In this document: one piece after another, positions 1 through 8,042 of the stretch
Position numbering within the stretch: the stretch's first letter is position 1
Layout: every line of letters starts with the position of its first letter
Assembly (NCBI GenBank): GCA_017529865.1
Contig: JAFXNA010000013.1
Coordinates: 1 to 64,000, forward strand
Reading direction: 5' to 3'
From: Bacteroidaceae bacterium
GTDB taxonomy: Bacteria; Bacteroidota; Bacteroidia; Bacteroidales; Bacteroidaceae
DNA length: 64,000 bases
Position numbers and translations under genes: made by a program
The notes under the pieces: model-generated
The model's input: the letters and a program-made list of their open reading frames with translations, nothing else
Told to the model about the DNA's origin: nothing
The model's database searches: none

Positions 1-1
1 A

Positions 2-217
2 GTCAACAGCGGCAGCCAGATCGCAGCAGGCACCGAGGTAGCCCTCAGCGTCACCCCAGCCGAAGGTCAGACCCCAACGGCCACCCTCAACGGCAACTCA
101 GTCACCCTGACTGAAAGCGACGGCACCTACACCGGCACCTTCCAGATGCCCGACGGCAATGCAACCCTCGTCATCAACAGCGGCAGCACCGGAGGTGGTG
201 GAGTGGATCAGAACTAA
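2..217 (+). CDS. C-terminal part of a Gly/Thr-rich protein, probable Ig-like tail of an HU-family DNA-binding protein
   Basis: The reading frame is open from the window edge to a TAA stop; the N-terminus lies outside. The 71 visible residues contain a beta-strand-type Ig-like segment, with NGNSVTLTESDGTYTGTFQM in the middle. VNSGSQ at the start and VINSGST near the end suggest tandem modules, and the protein finishes with a short glycine tail. In Bacteroidota, HU-like proteins with such tails often sit directly upstream of a smalltalk gene, as here, and that is the main reason for the call. The DNA-binding domain itself cannot be seen, so a generic surface repeat protein remains possible. Confidence 0.45.
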   Translation, partial: VNSGSQIAAGTEVALSVTPAEGQTPTATLNGNSVTLTESDGTYTGTFQMPDGNATLVINSGSTGGGGVDQN

Positions 218-223
218 AGGCAC

Positions 224-325
224 AGCCCCTCTCTGTCCTTTGGACATCTCCCCCGAGGGGGAGAGGCCATCCGGATGGGAACAACGCAAGTCACCTCCCC
301 CTCGGGGGAGGCAGGGAGAGGGGCT
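224..325. repeat. G/C-rich palindromic intergenic repeat
   Basis: An imperfect long inverted repeat. AGCCCCTCTCTG on the left pairs with CAGGGAGAGGGGCT on the right, and there is an inner CCCCCGAGGGGG palindrome. It belongs to the same family as copies near 1808, 3258 and 40765 and as the copies inside coding regions of the NRPS, MATE and histidine kinase genes. It is followed by an AT-rich tract built from ATAACC units. Confidence 0.7.
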
Positions 326-368
326 AACTCTATAACCCATAACATATAACCAATAACCTTTATAATGT

Positions 369-476
369 ATGGAAGACGGAAAGAAAAAGGTGATTGCAGA
401 AGTGATACGCTTCATCATCACAGTACTTGGTGCCCTCCTCGGCACATCGGCCTTGCAATCATGTGGCTTGCTATAA
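369..476 (+). CDS. smalltalk family protein (35 aa)
   Basis: This tiny gene starts with a charged MEDGKKK segment, followed by a single hydrophobic helix of about 20 residues (IRFIITVLGALLGTSAL) and a Cys-containing end QSCGLL. Lysine-rich start, one membrane helix and a TS(x)C-type end match the smalltalk proteins that annotation pipelines recognise in Bacteroidales, usually next to an HU-like gene. Function is unknown. A terminator-like hairpin follows closely, supporting a real gene end. An overlapping ATG four bases upstream is in another frame. Confidence 0.7.
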   Translation: MEDGKKKVIAEVIRFIITVLGALLGTSALQSCGLL

Positions 477-499
477 ACCTCTGGGATATCTGAACGAAG

Positions 500-531
500 A
501 GACTGGACGAAATGCATCGCCCAGTCTTTTT
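500..531 (+). terminator. Rho-independent terminator after smalltalk
   Basis: AGACTGG and CCAGTCT form a 7-bp stem around a 14-nt loop and run straight into TTTTT. It lies 24 bases after the smalltalk stop. Confidence 0.75.
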
Positions 532-665
532 GTAAATTCGTAAATTTGAACAATTATTGACTGAAAACATATCCATTTGAGGGAAGAGACACCTGTTTTT
601 TTCTTGTTTTCTTGATAATCCTAATTTATTAGCAGGAAAAGTGACTACTTATTTCATTTTTTTCG

Positions 666-673
666 TATCTTTG
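666..673 (+). promoter_or_regulatory. Bacteroidota -7 element (TATCTTTG) of prfA
   Basis: Exact match to TAnnTTTG, 20 bases upstream of the prfA start codon, preceded by a T-rich stretch. No clear -33 TTTG box was seen. Confidence 0.65.
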
Positions 674-693
674 CAGTCAAAACAATAAAAACA

Positions 694-1803
694 ATGGCAG
701 AAAGCAATATATTAGAGAAATTGGAGGGGTTGGTGAGCCGGTTCGAGGAAATATCGACGCTCATCACCGACCCGAACGTGATTAGTGATCAGAAACGATA
801 TGTGAAACTCACGAAGGAATACAAGGACTTGAGTGAAATCATGAAGGCACGCAAGGAGTATATGAACTGCTTGCAGAATGCCAGTGAGGCGCGAGAGATG
901 ATATCGGCAGAGGATGACCCCGAGATGAAGGAAATGGCACGTGAGGAACTGGCAACTGCCGAACGACGTATCCCGGAACTGGAGGAGGAAATAAAACTGC
1001 TCCTCGTGCCTGCAGATCCTGAGGACGGAAAGAACGTGGTGATGGAGATTCGCGGCGGTACAGGTGGTGACGAGGCTGCGCTGTTTGCAGGCGACTTGTT
1101 CCGCATGTATTCAAAATACTGCGAGATGAAGGGATGGAAAGTGACCATCAGCAGCTTCTCGGAAGGTGCATCGGGCGGATACAAGGAAATCATCTTCAAC
1201 GTGACGGGCGAAGGGGTGTATGGCATCCTGAAATACGAATCGGGCGTGCACCGAGTACAGCGTGTCCCTGTAACGGAAACACAGGGTCGTGTTCACACCA
1301 GCGCTGCTACGGTGGCTGTATTGCCTGAAGCCGAACCGTTTGACGTGGAAATCAACGAAGGTGCCATCAAGTGGGATACCTTCCGCAGTCAGGGTGCTGG
1401 TGGACAGAATGTGAACAAGGTGGAATCGGGTGTGCGTGCCCGCTATATGTGGAAGAACCCCAACACGGGCATCGAAGAGGAAATCCTTGTGGAATGTACC
1501 GAGACGCGCGACCAACCGAAGAACAAGGAGCGTGCATTGGCTCGCCTGCGTACATTTATCTATGACCGTGAGCATCAGAAATATATCGACGACATCGCAT
1601 CCCGACGCAAGACGATGGTGAGCACAGGCGACCGCTCGGCTAAGATACGTACTTACAATTATCCGCAGGGGCGAATCACCGACCATCGCATCAACTACAC
1701 CATCTATAACCTCGCTGCATTCATGGATGGGGACATACAGGATTGTATCGACCACCTGATCGTAGCGGAGAACGCAGAGCGACTGAAAGATGCAGAATTG
1801 TAA
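694..1803 (+). CDS. prfA: Peptide chain release factor 1
   Basis: Recognises UAA/UAG in the ribosomal A site and triggers hydrolysis of peptidyl-tRNA. The 369-residue protein has the N-terminal PCRF domain (about residues 15-210) and the catalytic RF-1 domain with the GGQ loop (GAGGQNVNKVESGVR, about residues 235-250). Length matches the family. The ATG at 694 sits just behind a clear -7 element, so the leader is very short. A class-I factor with a PxT-type rather than SPF-type recognition motif is expected; I did not pin that motif with certainty. The gene downstream is separated only by a repeat element. Confidence 0.96.
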   Translation: MAESNILEKLEGLVSRFEEISTLITDPNVISDQKRYVKLTKEYKDLSEIMKARKEYMNCLQNASEAREMISAEDDPEMKEMAREELATAERRIPELEEEIKLLLVPADPEDGKNVVMEIRGGTGGDEAALFAGDLFRMYSKYCEMKGWKVTISSFSEGASGGYKEIIFNVTGEGVYGILKYESGVHRVQRVPVTETQGRVHTSAATVAVLPEAEPFDVEINEGAIKWDTFRSQGAGGQNVNKVESGVRARYMWKNPNTGIEEEILVECTETRDQPKNKERALARLRTFIYDREHQKYIDDIASRRKTMVSTGDRSAKIRTYNYPQGRITDHRINYTIYNLAAFMDGDIQDCIDHLIVAENAERLKDAEL

Positions 1804-1807
1804 AAAA

Positions 1808-1891
1808 GAAACCTCCCCCGCCCCCTCCCAAGGAGGGGAGTTGTGAGGAGGAGAAAAAAGTTCCCTCCCCTAAGGGAGGGTTAGGGAGAGG
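1808..1891. repeat. G/C-rich palindromic repeat between prfA and the symporter gene
   Basis: Contains CCCCCTCCCAAGGAGGGG and TCCCTCCCCTAAGGGAGGG, two palindromes of the same family as the copies at 224 and 31612. It stays open in the symporter frame, so the longest reading frame begins inside prfA. The first biologically sensible start lies after the repeat. Confidence 0.7.
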
Positions 1892-1895
1892 TTTT

Positions 1896-3257
1896 ATGAA
1901 TGACATTATTACAATATTGAACAACTTCATGTGGGGATGGCCCATGATCATCCTATTGCTGGGCACCCACATCTACCTCACCTTCCGACTGAAGGTGCCG
2001 CAGCGAAAGCTGTGGACGGCCATCAAGTTGTCGGTGGGTAAGGATAAGGATTCGAGTGGCGATGTGAGTCAGTTTGGAGCGTTGGCAACATCGCTTGCTG
2101 CCACCATCGGTACAGGTAACATCATCGGTGTGGCTACTGCCATCTCACTGGGTGGTCCCGGTGCGGTGCTGTGGTGCTGGCTCACTGGTGTATTCGGCAT
2201 TGCCACGAAATATGCGGAGGGTCTGTTGGCCATCAAATACCGCACGAAGAATGCGGAGGGAAAGATGATGGGCGGACCGATGTATGCATTGGAACGCGGG
2301 CTGGGTATGAAATGGTTGGCGGTTGTGTTCTGCATCTTCACTGCCATCGCTGCATTCGGTATTGGCAATACGGTTCAGGCAAATGCCATCTCAGAGAACC
2401 TGAGCCTGGTGTGTCAGGACTTTGCCGACCCACTGACAAGTAAGATGGTGACAGGCTTCATCACTGCTGCAGTAGTGGGATTCGTCATCATCGGTGGAGT
2501 GAAAAGTATCGCCAAATGGTGTACCCGTCTCGTACCGCTGATGGCTCTGCTCTACGTGCTGGGCTGTCTCTATATCCTCGTCATCAATCATCAATACATC
2601 ATACAGGCCTTGCAACTCATCGTCAGCGAGGCGTTCTCGCTGAAAGCATTCGGAGGAGGTACTGCAGGAACAGTCATCATGATGGCTGCCCGCTATGGTA
2701 TCGCTCGCGGTCTGTTCTCCAACGAGTCGGGTATGGGTTCCGCACCTATCGTCGCTGCTGCTGCACAGACGAAGAATCCGGTTCGTCAGGCATTGGTATC
2801 ATCGACTGGTACGTTCTGGGACACGGTGGTCATCTGTGCCATCACAGGTATGGTGGTCGTGACCAGTATCATTGCCTACCCCGAAATCAGTCAGGACGAC
2901 GGTGGAATGCTGACGAAAGAGGCGTTCGGTATGATTCCCTATATCGGAACACCCATCCTTACGTTCGGCATCATCACCTTCGCCTTCTCCACCATCCTTG
3001 GCTGGAGCTACTACGGCGAACGAGCAGTGGAGTATCTGGGAGGTCATCGTGCTGTGTTCTGCTATCGTGTGCTGTGGATTCTGCTTGTGCTGGTGGGTTC
3101 AGTGCTCAGCCTCGATCTGGTGTGGAACATCTCGGACCTGATGAATGCCTTCATGGCTATTCCGAACCTCATCGCCCTACTCTGCCTCTCGGGTGTAATT
3201 GCGAAGGATACGAACTATTATTTGTGGCAGCATCATCTGGATGAGGAGGAGAAATAG
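1896..3257 (+). CDS. Sodium:alanine symporter, AGCS family
   Basis: Inner-membrane transporter that couples Na+ or H+ to uptake of alanine, glycine or related amino acids. The 453-residue protein has about 10-11 hydrophobic helices and the AGCS signature region AATIGTGNIIGVATAI near residue 70, followed by GGPGA and a second conserved block (ARYGIARGLFSNESGMGS). The start at 1896 (MNDIITIL) is chosen over upstream in-frame starts because those fall inside prfA and a palindromic repeat. Substrate among small amino acids cannot be told from sequence alone. Confidence 0.92.
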   Translation: MNDIITILNNFMWGWPMIILLLGTHIYLTFRLKVPQRKLWTAIKLSVGKDKDSSGDVSQFGALATSLAATIGTGNIIGVATAISLGGPGAVLWCWLTGVFGIATKYAEGLLAIKYRTKNAEGKMMGGPMYALERGLGMKWLAVVFCIFTAIAAFGIGNTVQANAISENLSLVCQDFADPLTSKMVTGFITAAVVGFVIIGGVKSIAKWCTRLVPLMALLYVLGCLYILVINHQYIIQALQLIVSEAFSLKAFGGGTAGTVIMMAARYGIARGLFSNESGMGSAPIVAAAAQTKNPVRQALVSSTGTFWDTVVICAITGMVVVTSIIAYPEISQDDGGMLTKEAFGMIPYIGTPILTFGIITFAFSTILGWSYYGERAVEYLGGHRAVFCYRVLWILLVLVGSVLSLDLVWNISDLMNAFMAIPNLIALLCLSGVIAKDTNYYLWQHHLDEEEK

Positions 3258-3288
3258 CCCCCTCTTATCCCCCCCCTCAAGGGGGAAG
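3258..3288. repeat. Short G/C-rich palindromic repeat
   Basis: CCCCCCCTCAAGGGGG hairpin directly after the symporter stop, of the same family as 224 and 1808. It may double as a transcription barrier, but no T-run follows. Confidence 0.5.
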
Positions 3289-3336
3289 AAAGACGTTAGG
3301 CGTTATAATTTTTACATTTTTACATTTTATAATTAT

Positions 3337-3344
3337 TACATTTG
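3337..3344 (+). promoter_or_regulatory. -7 element (TACATTTG) of the antiporter gene
   Basis: Match to TAnnTTTG 17 bases upstream of the GTG start. It lies in an AT-rich tract of repeated ACATTTTTACATTTTA units. Confidence 0.45.
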
Positions 3345-3360
3345 TAAACTATAGACGACC

Positions 3361-5628
3361 GTGATTCACGACTTATGTATCATCATGCTGACAGCTGGTA
3401 TCACCAGTTTGCTGTTTAAGTTCTTTAAACAGCCTGTTGTGCTGGGATATATCGTAGCGGGTATGGTTGCCGGACCATATCTGTGTGGGCAGTCGTGGAT
3501 TGACAATATCGAGAGTGTCGATTTGTGGGGCGAGATCGGTGTGCTGTTCCTCCTGTTTGCGATGGGACTGGAGTTCAGTTTCAAGAAGCTCCTGCAGATG
3601 GGCAGTACGGCCCTCATCGCTGCCGGTACGGTGGTGGTGGGCATGATGTCGGTGGGATTCCTCTTAGGGCGCATCATGGGATGGAACGAAATCAATTCGC
3701 TCTTCCTGGGTGGTATGCTCTGTATGTCGAGTACCACGATTGTGTTCAAGGCCATCGAGGACATGAATCTCGGCACGCATAAGTTTGCCAAAGTGGCATT
3801 CGGCATCCTCATCGTCGAAGACCTCTTTGCGGTCATCCTGATGGTGTTGCTGTCGTCGATAGCGGTCGAGAAGAAATTCGAAGGTACCCAACTGCTGATG
3901 GAGATTGGCAAACTCGTTGCCTATCTGGTGCTGTGGTTCGTAGTCGGTATCGCCATCATCCCTACTTTCCTCAAGAAATTCCGTCGTCATCTGAACGATG
4001 AAACCCTCACCATCTTCGCCATCGGTCTGTGTCTGGGTATGGTGCTGTTAGCGATAGATGCAGGCTTCAGTTCTGCGCTTGGTGCATTCGTCATGGGTTC
4101 GGTCCTGGCTGAGACCCTTGAGGCTGAACGCATCGAACACCTTGTGCAGCCTATCAAGAACGTGTTTGGTGCCATCTTCTTCGTGTCGGTAGGTATGATG
4201 ATCGACCCCGAACTGCTGTTGCAATACTGTATACCGATTGTCATCATCACCCTCACCGTCATCATCGGACAGATCGTTTTCGCCTCCTTAGGTACCCTCC
4301 TTTCTGGCGAATCGCTGAAGGTCAGTCTGCAAACAGGTTTCACATTGGTGCAGATAGGTGAATTTGCATTCATCATTGCCGACTTCGGACACTCATCGGG
4401 TGTGACCGATGACAGCCTCTACCCTATTGTCGTGGCAGTCAGCGTCATCACCACGTTCCTCACACCGTTCATCATGCGTCTGTCGGGACCTGCCGAGAAC
4501 TATCTGAACAAACACCTCAGTCCAGGCATCAAGCTCTTCCTCGAGAACTACGCGCAGCGCAAGAATACCGTATCGTCGAACAGTGTGTGGAAAACCTACC
4601 TGCGCAAGGTAGCAGTCACGATGTTCATATCGGGCATCATCACAGCGTTCATCTACCTCGTCTATTTCCAGACCATCTGCCCATTTATCCTCTCGAAGTC
4701 CACATGGCTCGAGTCGTTCCTCCAGCCCGATACAGCCAAGCTGGTCACGAAAATCATCGCACTCGTCATCATCATCGGAGCCTCTTCACCTTTTATATAT
4801 AATATAGCATCGCGACATCGCAACGCCAAGGAAGCACGTGCCCTGTGGAGTTCGGGCAACGGACAGAAAGCATGGCTGGCAGGACTGTTGCTGCTGCGCA
4901 TCCTCATCGGCGTCGCCGTCGTGTCGTACGCTATCGTACGCATCTTCACCCTCACATCAGGTATGCTCATCGGCATCTCCCTGCTGCTCATCATCATCAT
5001 CATCATGTCGAAGAGCGTCAAGAGCCGTTCGAAAGGGATGGAAGCACAGTTCAACAAGAACCTCACCGCACGCGAGACATCGGCAGCCAAACGACGCCCC
5101 GTCACCAAAGCCTTCGAAAGCTCACTCCTCCCCTACGATATTCATATCTCGACCTTCACCCTTCCAGCCGACTCGTCGTTCAGCGGTAAGACCCTTGGAC
5201 AACTCAACATACGCAAGCACTCGGGAGTCAGCATCGTACGCATCATCCGCGGAGGTGTATTCACCAATATCCCAGGAGGCGGCAAACATGTGTATCCAGG
5301 CGATCAGATTGTCGTAGCAGGAAGCGACGAGCAAATCGATAAGTTCAAGCAGATGATCGACGGCAGCATCGTGAAAGAGAAACCCGAGACACGCGTACAC
5401 GTCACCCTCGAACACTTCACCCTCGAAGAAGGCAACCCGCTCATCGGTCGCTCCATCATCGAGTCGCACATACGCGATGAAGCCCATTGCATCGTCATGG
5501 GTATCAAACGTGGAGAGGACTACCTCATGAACCCCGAACCACAAGAGGTGCTCGAACAGGACGACATCGTCATCGTAGCAGGTGAGACCGAACGTCTCAA
5601 ACAATTTGTAGATTCATTCAATAACTAA
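3361..5628 (+). CDS. Cation:proton antiporter (CPA2) with two TrkA-C domains
   Basis: Monovalent cation/H+ exchange across the inner membrane. Residues 1 to about 385 form the 12-helix Na_H_Exchanger domain (KQPVVLGYIVAGMVAGP, FLLFAMGLEF, MSSTTIVFKA). A second hydrophobic stretch of several helices follows (about 415-550), then two regulatory TrkA-C domains (about 605-675 and 680-750) that normally bind nucleotides or ions. There is no TrkA-N domain. Total length 755 is usual for Bacteroidales members. The start is GTG; an in-frame stop lies three codons upstream, so no longer protein is possible. A GTPase gene follows after 14 bases, suggesting one transcript. Confidence 0.88.
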   Translation: MIHDLCIIMLTAGITSLLFKFFKQPVVLGYIVAGMVAGPYLCGQSWIDNIESVDLWGEIGVLFLLFAMGLEFSFKKLLQMGSTALIAAGTVVVGMMSVGFLLGRIMGWNEINSLFLGGMLCMSSTTIVFKAIEDMNLGTHKFAKVAFGILIVEDLFAVILMVLLSSIAVEKKFEGTQLLMEIGKLVAYLVLWFVVGIAIIPTFLKKFRRHLNDETLTIFAIGLCLGMVLLAIDAGFSSALGAFVMGSVLAETLEAERIEHLVQPIKNVFGAIFFVSVGMMIDPELLLQYCIPIVIITLTVIIGQIVFASLGTLLSGESLKVSLQTGFTLVQIGEFAFIIADFGHSSGVTDDSLYPIVVAVSVITTFLTPFIMRLSGPAENYLNKHLSPGIKLFLENYAQRKNTVSSNSVWKTYLRKVAVTMFISGIITAFIYLVYFQTICPFILSKSTWLESFLQPDTAKLVTKIIALVIIIGASSPFIYNIASRHRNAKEARALWSSGNGQKAWLAGLLLLRILIGVAVVSYAIVRIFTLTSGMLIGISLLLIIIIIMSKSVKSRSKGMEAQFNKNLTARETSAAKRRPVTKAFESSLLPYDIHISTFTLPADSSFSGKTLGQLNIRKHSGVSIVRIIRGGVFTNIPGGGKHVYPGDQIVVAGSDEQIDKFKQMIDGSIVKEKPETRVHVTLEHFTLEEGNPLIGRSIIESHIRDEAHCIVMGIKRGEDYLMNPEPQEVLEQDDIVIVAGETERLKQFVDSFNN

Positions 5629-5642
5629 ATATCCCATTAACA

Positions 5643-6794
5643 ATGAGCAAGATCTTCGACATCATCAAGGCTCCAAAAGCCATCAAGGAGCAGGCCGAGA
5701 CCATCGGTGAAGTAGCCGAGGATGCCAAGTCGTTCAATATCAAGAAGATAATCGACGAGGCCCTTGAAAAGATCGGTCAGGTCAACATCATCATCGCAGG
5801 CAAGACCGGTGTGGGTAAGAGCACACTTGTCAATGCCGTGTTCAAAGGAAATCTGGCAGAGACGGGAGTAGGAAAGCCTGTCACCCAGACTATGAAAGAG
5901 TACACCAAGGAAGGTGAGCCAGTTCACATCTTCGACACCAAGGGATTCGAACTGGGCAACGCACTCACCATCCGTGAGGAACTCAAGCTGGAAATCGCAA
6001 AGCGCAAGAAGCTAGGCGACATGAAGAAACAGATACACCTCGCATGGTTCTGCATCTCCAACGACGGTAAGCGCGTAGAGAAGGCCGAGGTAGAGTTCAT
6101 CAACGAACTGGCCAAAGACATACCAGTCGTGGTGGTACTCACCAAGACACTCGACACATCCCTCGAGTTCTACAACATCGTCAAGGACGAATGCCGTGAA
6201 GCCACCAATGTGATCCGTGTACTTGCACAAGCCTACGAGACCCCTATCGGCACCATCCCCCCAATGGGACTGGAAGAGCTGATAGACCACACGTACGAGA
6301 TTGTGCCCGATATTGCCAAAGCAGCCCTTGCAGCCTCACAGAAAGTCAATGACAGTATCACCAAAAAAGCGGTCGACAAGATCATCGCAGTCGCAGCGAG
6401 TAGTGCCGCGGCTATTGGGGCTACGCCCATTCCCTTCAGTGATGCGGTACTTCTGGCGCCAGTTCAAATCGGTATGATAGCCAGCATCTGTAAAGTGATG
6501 AAGGTCGACGCCGACCGTGCGTTTCTCACCACCATCATTTCAAGTGCCGCAGGAGTATTAGGAGCAACAATCACAGGACGCGCCGTCGTGCGTGGACTCA
6601 TCAAGTGCATACCAGGAGCCGGATCGGTGGTTGGCGGCGGAATCAGTGCCGTGACAGCCTCACTCCTTACCACCGGTATGGGCTATGCATTCTACAATGC
6701 AGTGCGCAGCGCACAAGGCAAAGACGTCAAGAACATCAATGCCAAGGACCTTGGGGAAGCCTTCAAGGAAGAATTGAAGAAAGTGAAGTTCTAA
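5643..6794 (+). CDS. Era/dynamin-like GTPase with C-terminal DUF697-type membrane region
   Basis: P-loop AGKTGVGKST (G1, about residue 53), DTKGFE (G3) and VLTKTLD (G4-like, TKxD variant) define a GTP-binding domain in residues 40-220. The remainder has Ala/Gly-rich amphipathic or membrane helices (AAIGATPIPFSDAVLLAPVQ) typical of the DUF697 family, which associates with membranes. The protein has 383 residues. It is co-directional and 14 bases behind the antiporter, so the GTPase may regulate that transporter or membrane stress; this is inference. A strong terminator follows immediately. Confidence 0.82.
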   Translation: MSKIFDIIKAPKAIKEQAETIGEVAEDAKSFNIKKIIDEALEKIGQVNIIIAGKTGVGKSTLVNAVFKGNLAETGVGKPVTQTMKEYTKEGEPVHIFDTKGFELGNALTIREELKLEIAKRKKLGDMKKQIHLAWFCISNDGKRVEKAEVEFINELAKDIPVVVVLTKTLDTSLEFYNIVKDECREATNVIRVLAQAYETPIGTIPPMGLEELIDHTYEIVPDIAKAALAASQKVNDSITKKAVDKIIAVAASSAAAIGATPIPFSDAVLLAPVQIGMIASICKVMKVDADRAFLTTIISSAAGVLGATITGRAVVRGLIKCIPGAGSVVGGGISAVTASLLTTGMGYAFYNAVRSAQGKDVKNINAKDLGEAFKEELKKVKF

Positions 6795-6800
6795 TCAACA

Positions 6801-6836
6801 AACAATGCCGAAGCTCACAGCCTCGGCATTGTTTTT
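6801..6836. terminator. Bidirectional Rho-independent terminator
   Basis: ACAATGCCGA pairs perfectly with TCGGCATTGT (10 bp, 11-nt loop), with TTTTT on one side and an A-rich flank on the other. It ends both the GTPase gene and the converging DUF5606 gene, whose stop codon abuts it. Confidence 0.9.
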
Positions 6837-7275
6837 ATTCTTTGGTTTCCTCTGGTGTTGCTTCGGGTGCTGCTTCCTGCAGCTCGAAGTCGGTGATGCC
6901 TGCACGGACGAGGATGTTGTACCATGCGATGACTTTGCGCATGTCGCTGACACGTACGCGCTCGGTGTCGTAGTTGGGGAGTACCTTGGCGAAGAAGGTG
7001 GTGATTTCGTCGTTGTCGGCTTTCTTGTGGTTGATGTCGACTTCCTTGCCTTGGTATTCTTTCTTGATGGAATCGAACACGCTGACGAGGGGTGTGTCTT
7101 CTCCGTCGTCGGTATAGATGGATATCTCTGCTACGGCTACGACGCGGTCGGATGCGTAGGCTGGCATTCGTTTCTTCTGCTCGTCGAGGCTTTCGACGAT
7201 GAGCATGTTGGTGCCTCGGCTGATGAGGCGATAGAGTCCTGGCTTGCCTGAAATGGCTAATACTTCTTTAATCAT
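6835..7275 (-). CDS. DUF5606 domain-containing protein
   Basis: A 146-residue cytoplasmic protein that begins MIKEVLAISGKPGLYRLISR, the hallmark start of the DUF5606 family in Bacteroidota. The tail is rich in Glu, Ala, Pro and Thr. Function is not established. It is the last gene of the nusB-yajC-ybbR-coaE run, an arrangement that recurs in Bacteroidales from memory. It lies 80 bases behind coaE, with a repeat-rich spacer. Confidence 0.85.
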   Translation of the reverse strand: MIKEVLAISGKPGLYRLISRGTNMLIVESLDEQKKRMPAYASDRVVAVAEISIYTDDGEDTPLVSVFDSIKKEYQGKEVDINHKKADNDEITTFFAKVLPNYDTERVRVSDMRKVIAWYNILVRAGITDFELQEAAPEATPEETKE

Positions 7276-7279
7276 ATTA

Positions 7280-7352
7280 TTGAGGTCTTGAGGTTTTGAG
7301 GTCTTAAGGTTTTGAGGTCTAATAACCTTATAACCTTATTACCTTATCACCT
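7280..7352. repeat. Short AT-rich tandem and inverted repeats
   Basis: GAGGTCTTGAGGTTTTGAGG units are followed by ACCTTATAACCTTATTACC units. The two halves are roughly complementary (AAGGTT/AACCTT), so the tract can fold back. It fills the coaE-DUF5606 gap. Confidence 0.55.
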
Positions 7353-7355
7353 TAT

Positions 7356-7922
7356 TTATATTTCGATGTTTTGTAATTGCTTGAGGATGTTGTTGTTTCC
7401 GTTGTTGATGATGCAGTAGTCGGAGAGTTTCATCTTGACTGCTTCGGGCATCTGTGCGCGCATGCGTGTGTAGGCTTCGCCTCGGGTGAGTTTGTCGCGA
7501 TGGATGATGCGGTTGATGCGTACTTCGTCGGATGCGAAGACATAGATGATCTTGTCGACTGAATCGGCCAATCCTGCTTCGAAGAGGATGGCGCACTCCA
7601 TGAACATGACTTCTGAGTCCTGGAAGTTGCACCACATCTGGAAGTCCTGACGGATGCGTGGGTTGATGAGTTGTCCGATTTTCTCTTGGTTTTCCTTGCA
7701 TGCATAGAGATAGGCAGCAATGACAGGTTTGTTGAGATTGCCGTCTTCGAGATAGGCTTCTTCTCCGATGAGGTTGATGATTTCGGCCTTGATCTCTGCG
7801 TCTTCTTTCATGAGTATTCTTGCGCGGTCGTCGCAGCTGTATACTGGGAATCCTTTCTTCTTCAAGAAAGTCGCTACGTAGGTTTTTCCGCTTCCTATTC
7901 CTCCTGTAATTCCTATTTTCAT
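7356..7922 (-). CDS. coaE: Dephospho-CoA kinase
   Basis: Last step of coenzyme A synthesis: ATP-dependent phosphorylation of dephospho-CoA at the ribose 3'-OH. The 188-residue protein carries the P-loop GGIGSGKT at residues 7-14 and the conserved D of YSCDDRAR, followed by the CoA domain and a lid with basic residues (RINRIIHRDKLTRGEA). Length is slightly short but normal for the family. It sits 120 bases downstream of ybbR on the same strand. Confidence 0.95.
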   Translation of the reverse strand: MKIGITGGIGSGKTYVATFLKKKGFPVYSCDDRARILMKEDAEIKAEIINLIGEEAYLEDGNLNKPVIAAYLYACKENQEKIGQLINPRIRQDFQMWCNFQDSEVMFMECAILFEAGLADSVDKIIYVFASDEVRINRIIHRDKLTRGEAYTRMRAQMPEAVKMKLSDYCIINNGNNNILKQLQNIEI

Positions 7923-8042
7923 AATGTTATAATAATCTTTAAGGAGCTAATGTGGGAGTTATGCTCTTCGAGCAGGGAGTTAAAGGGCTTAAGCTGGCTT
8001 TACTTCCATTTTTACTTCCTATTAAACTTCCATTTTCTTTTA

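Noticed and set aside
98..553. 151-codon minus-strand frame over the first intergenic region
   Set aside because: It runs through a G/C-rich repeat and is antisense to the smalltalk gene.
1743..1895. Longer symporter start within prfA
   Set aside because: It would translate a repeat into a Pro/Lys-rich leader before a normal membrane protein start; the ATG at 1896 fits the family.
4662..5317. His- or Arg-rich frames inside the antiporter gene
   Set aside because: Shadow frames of a continuous transporter gene with intact TrkA-C domains.
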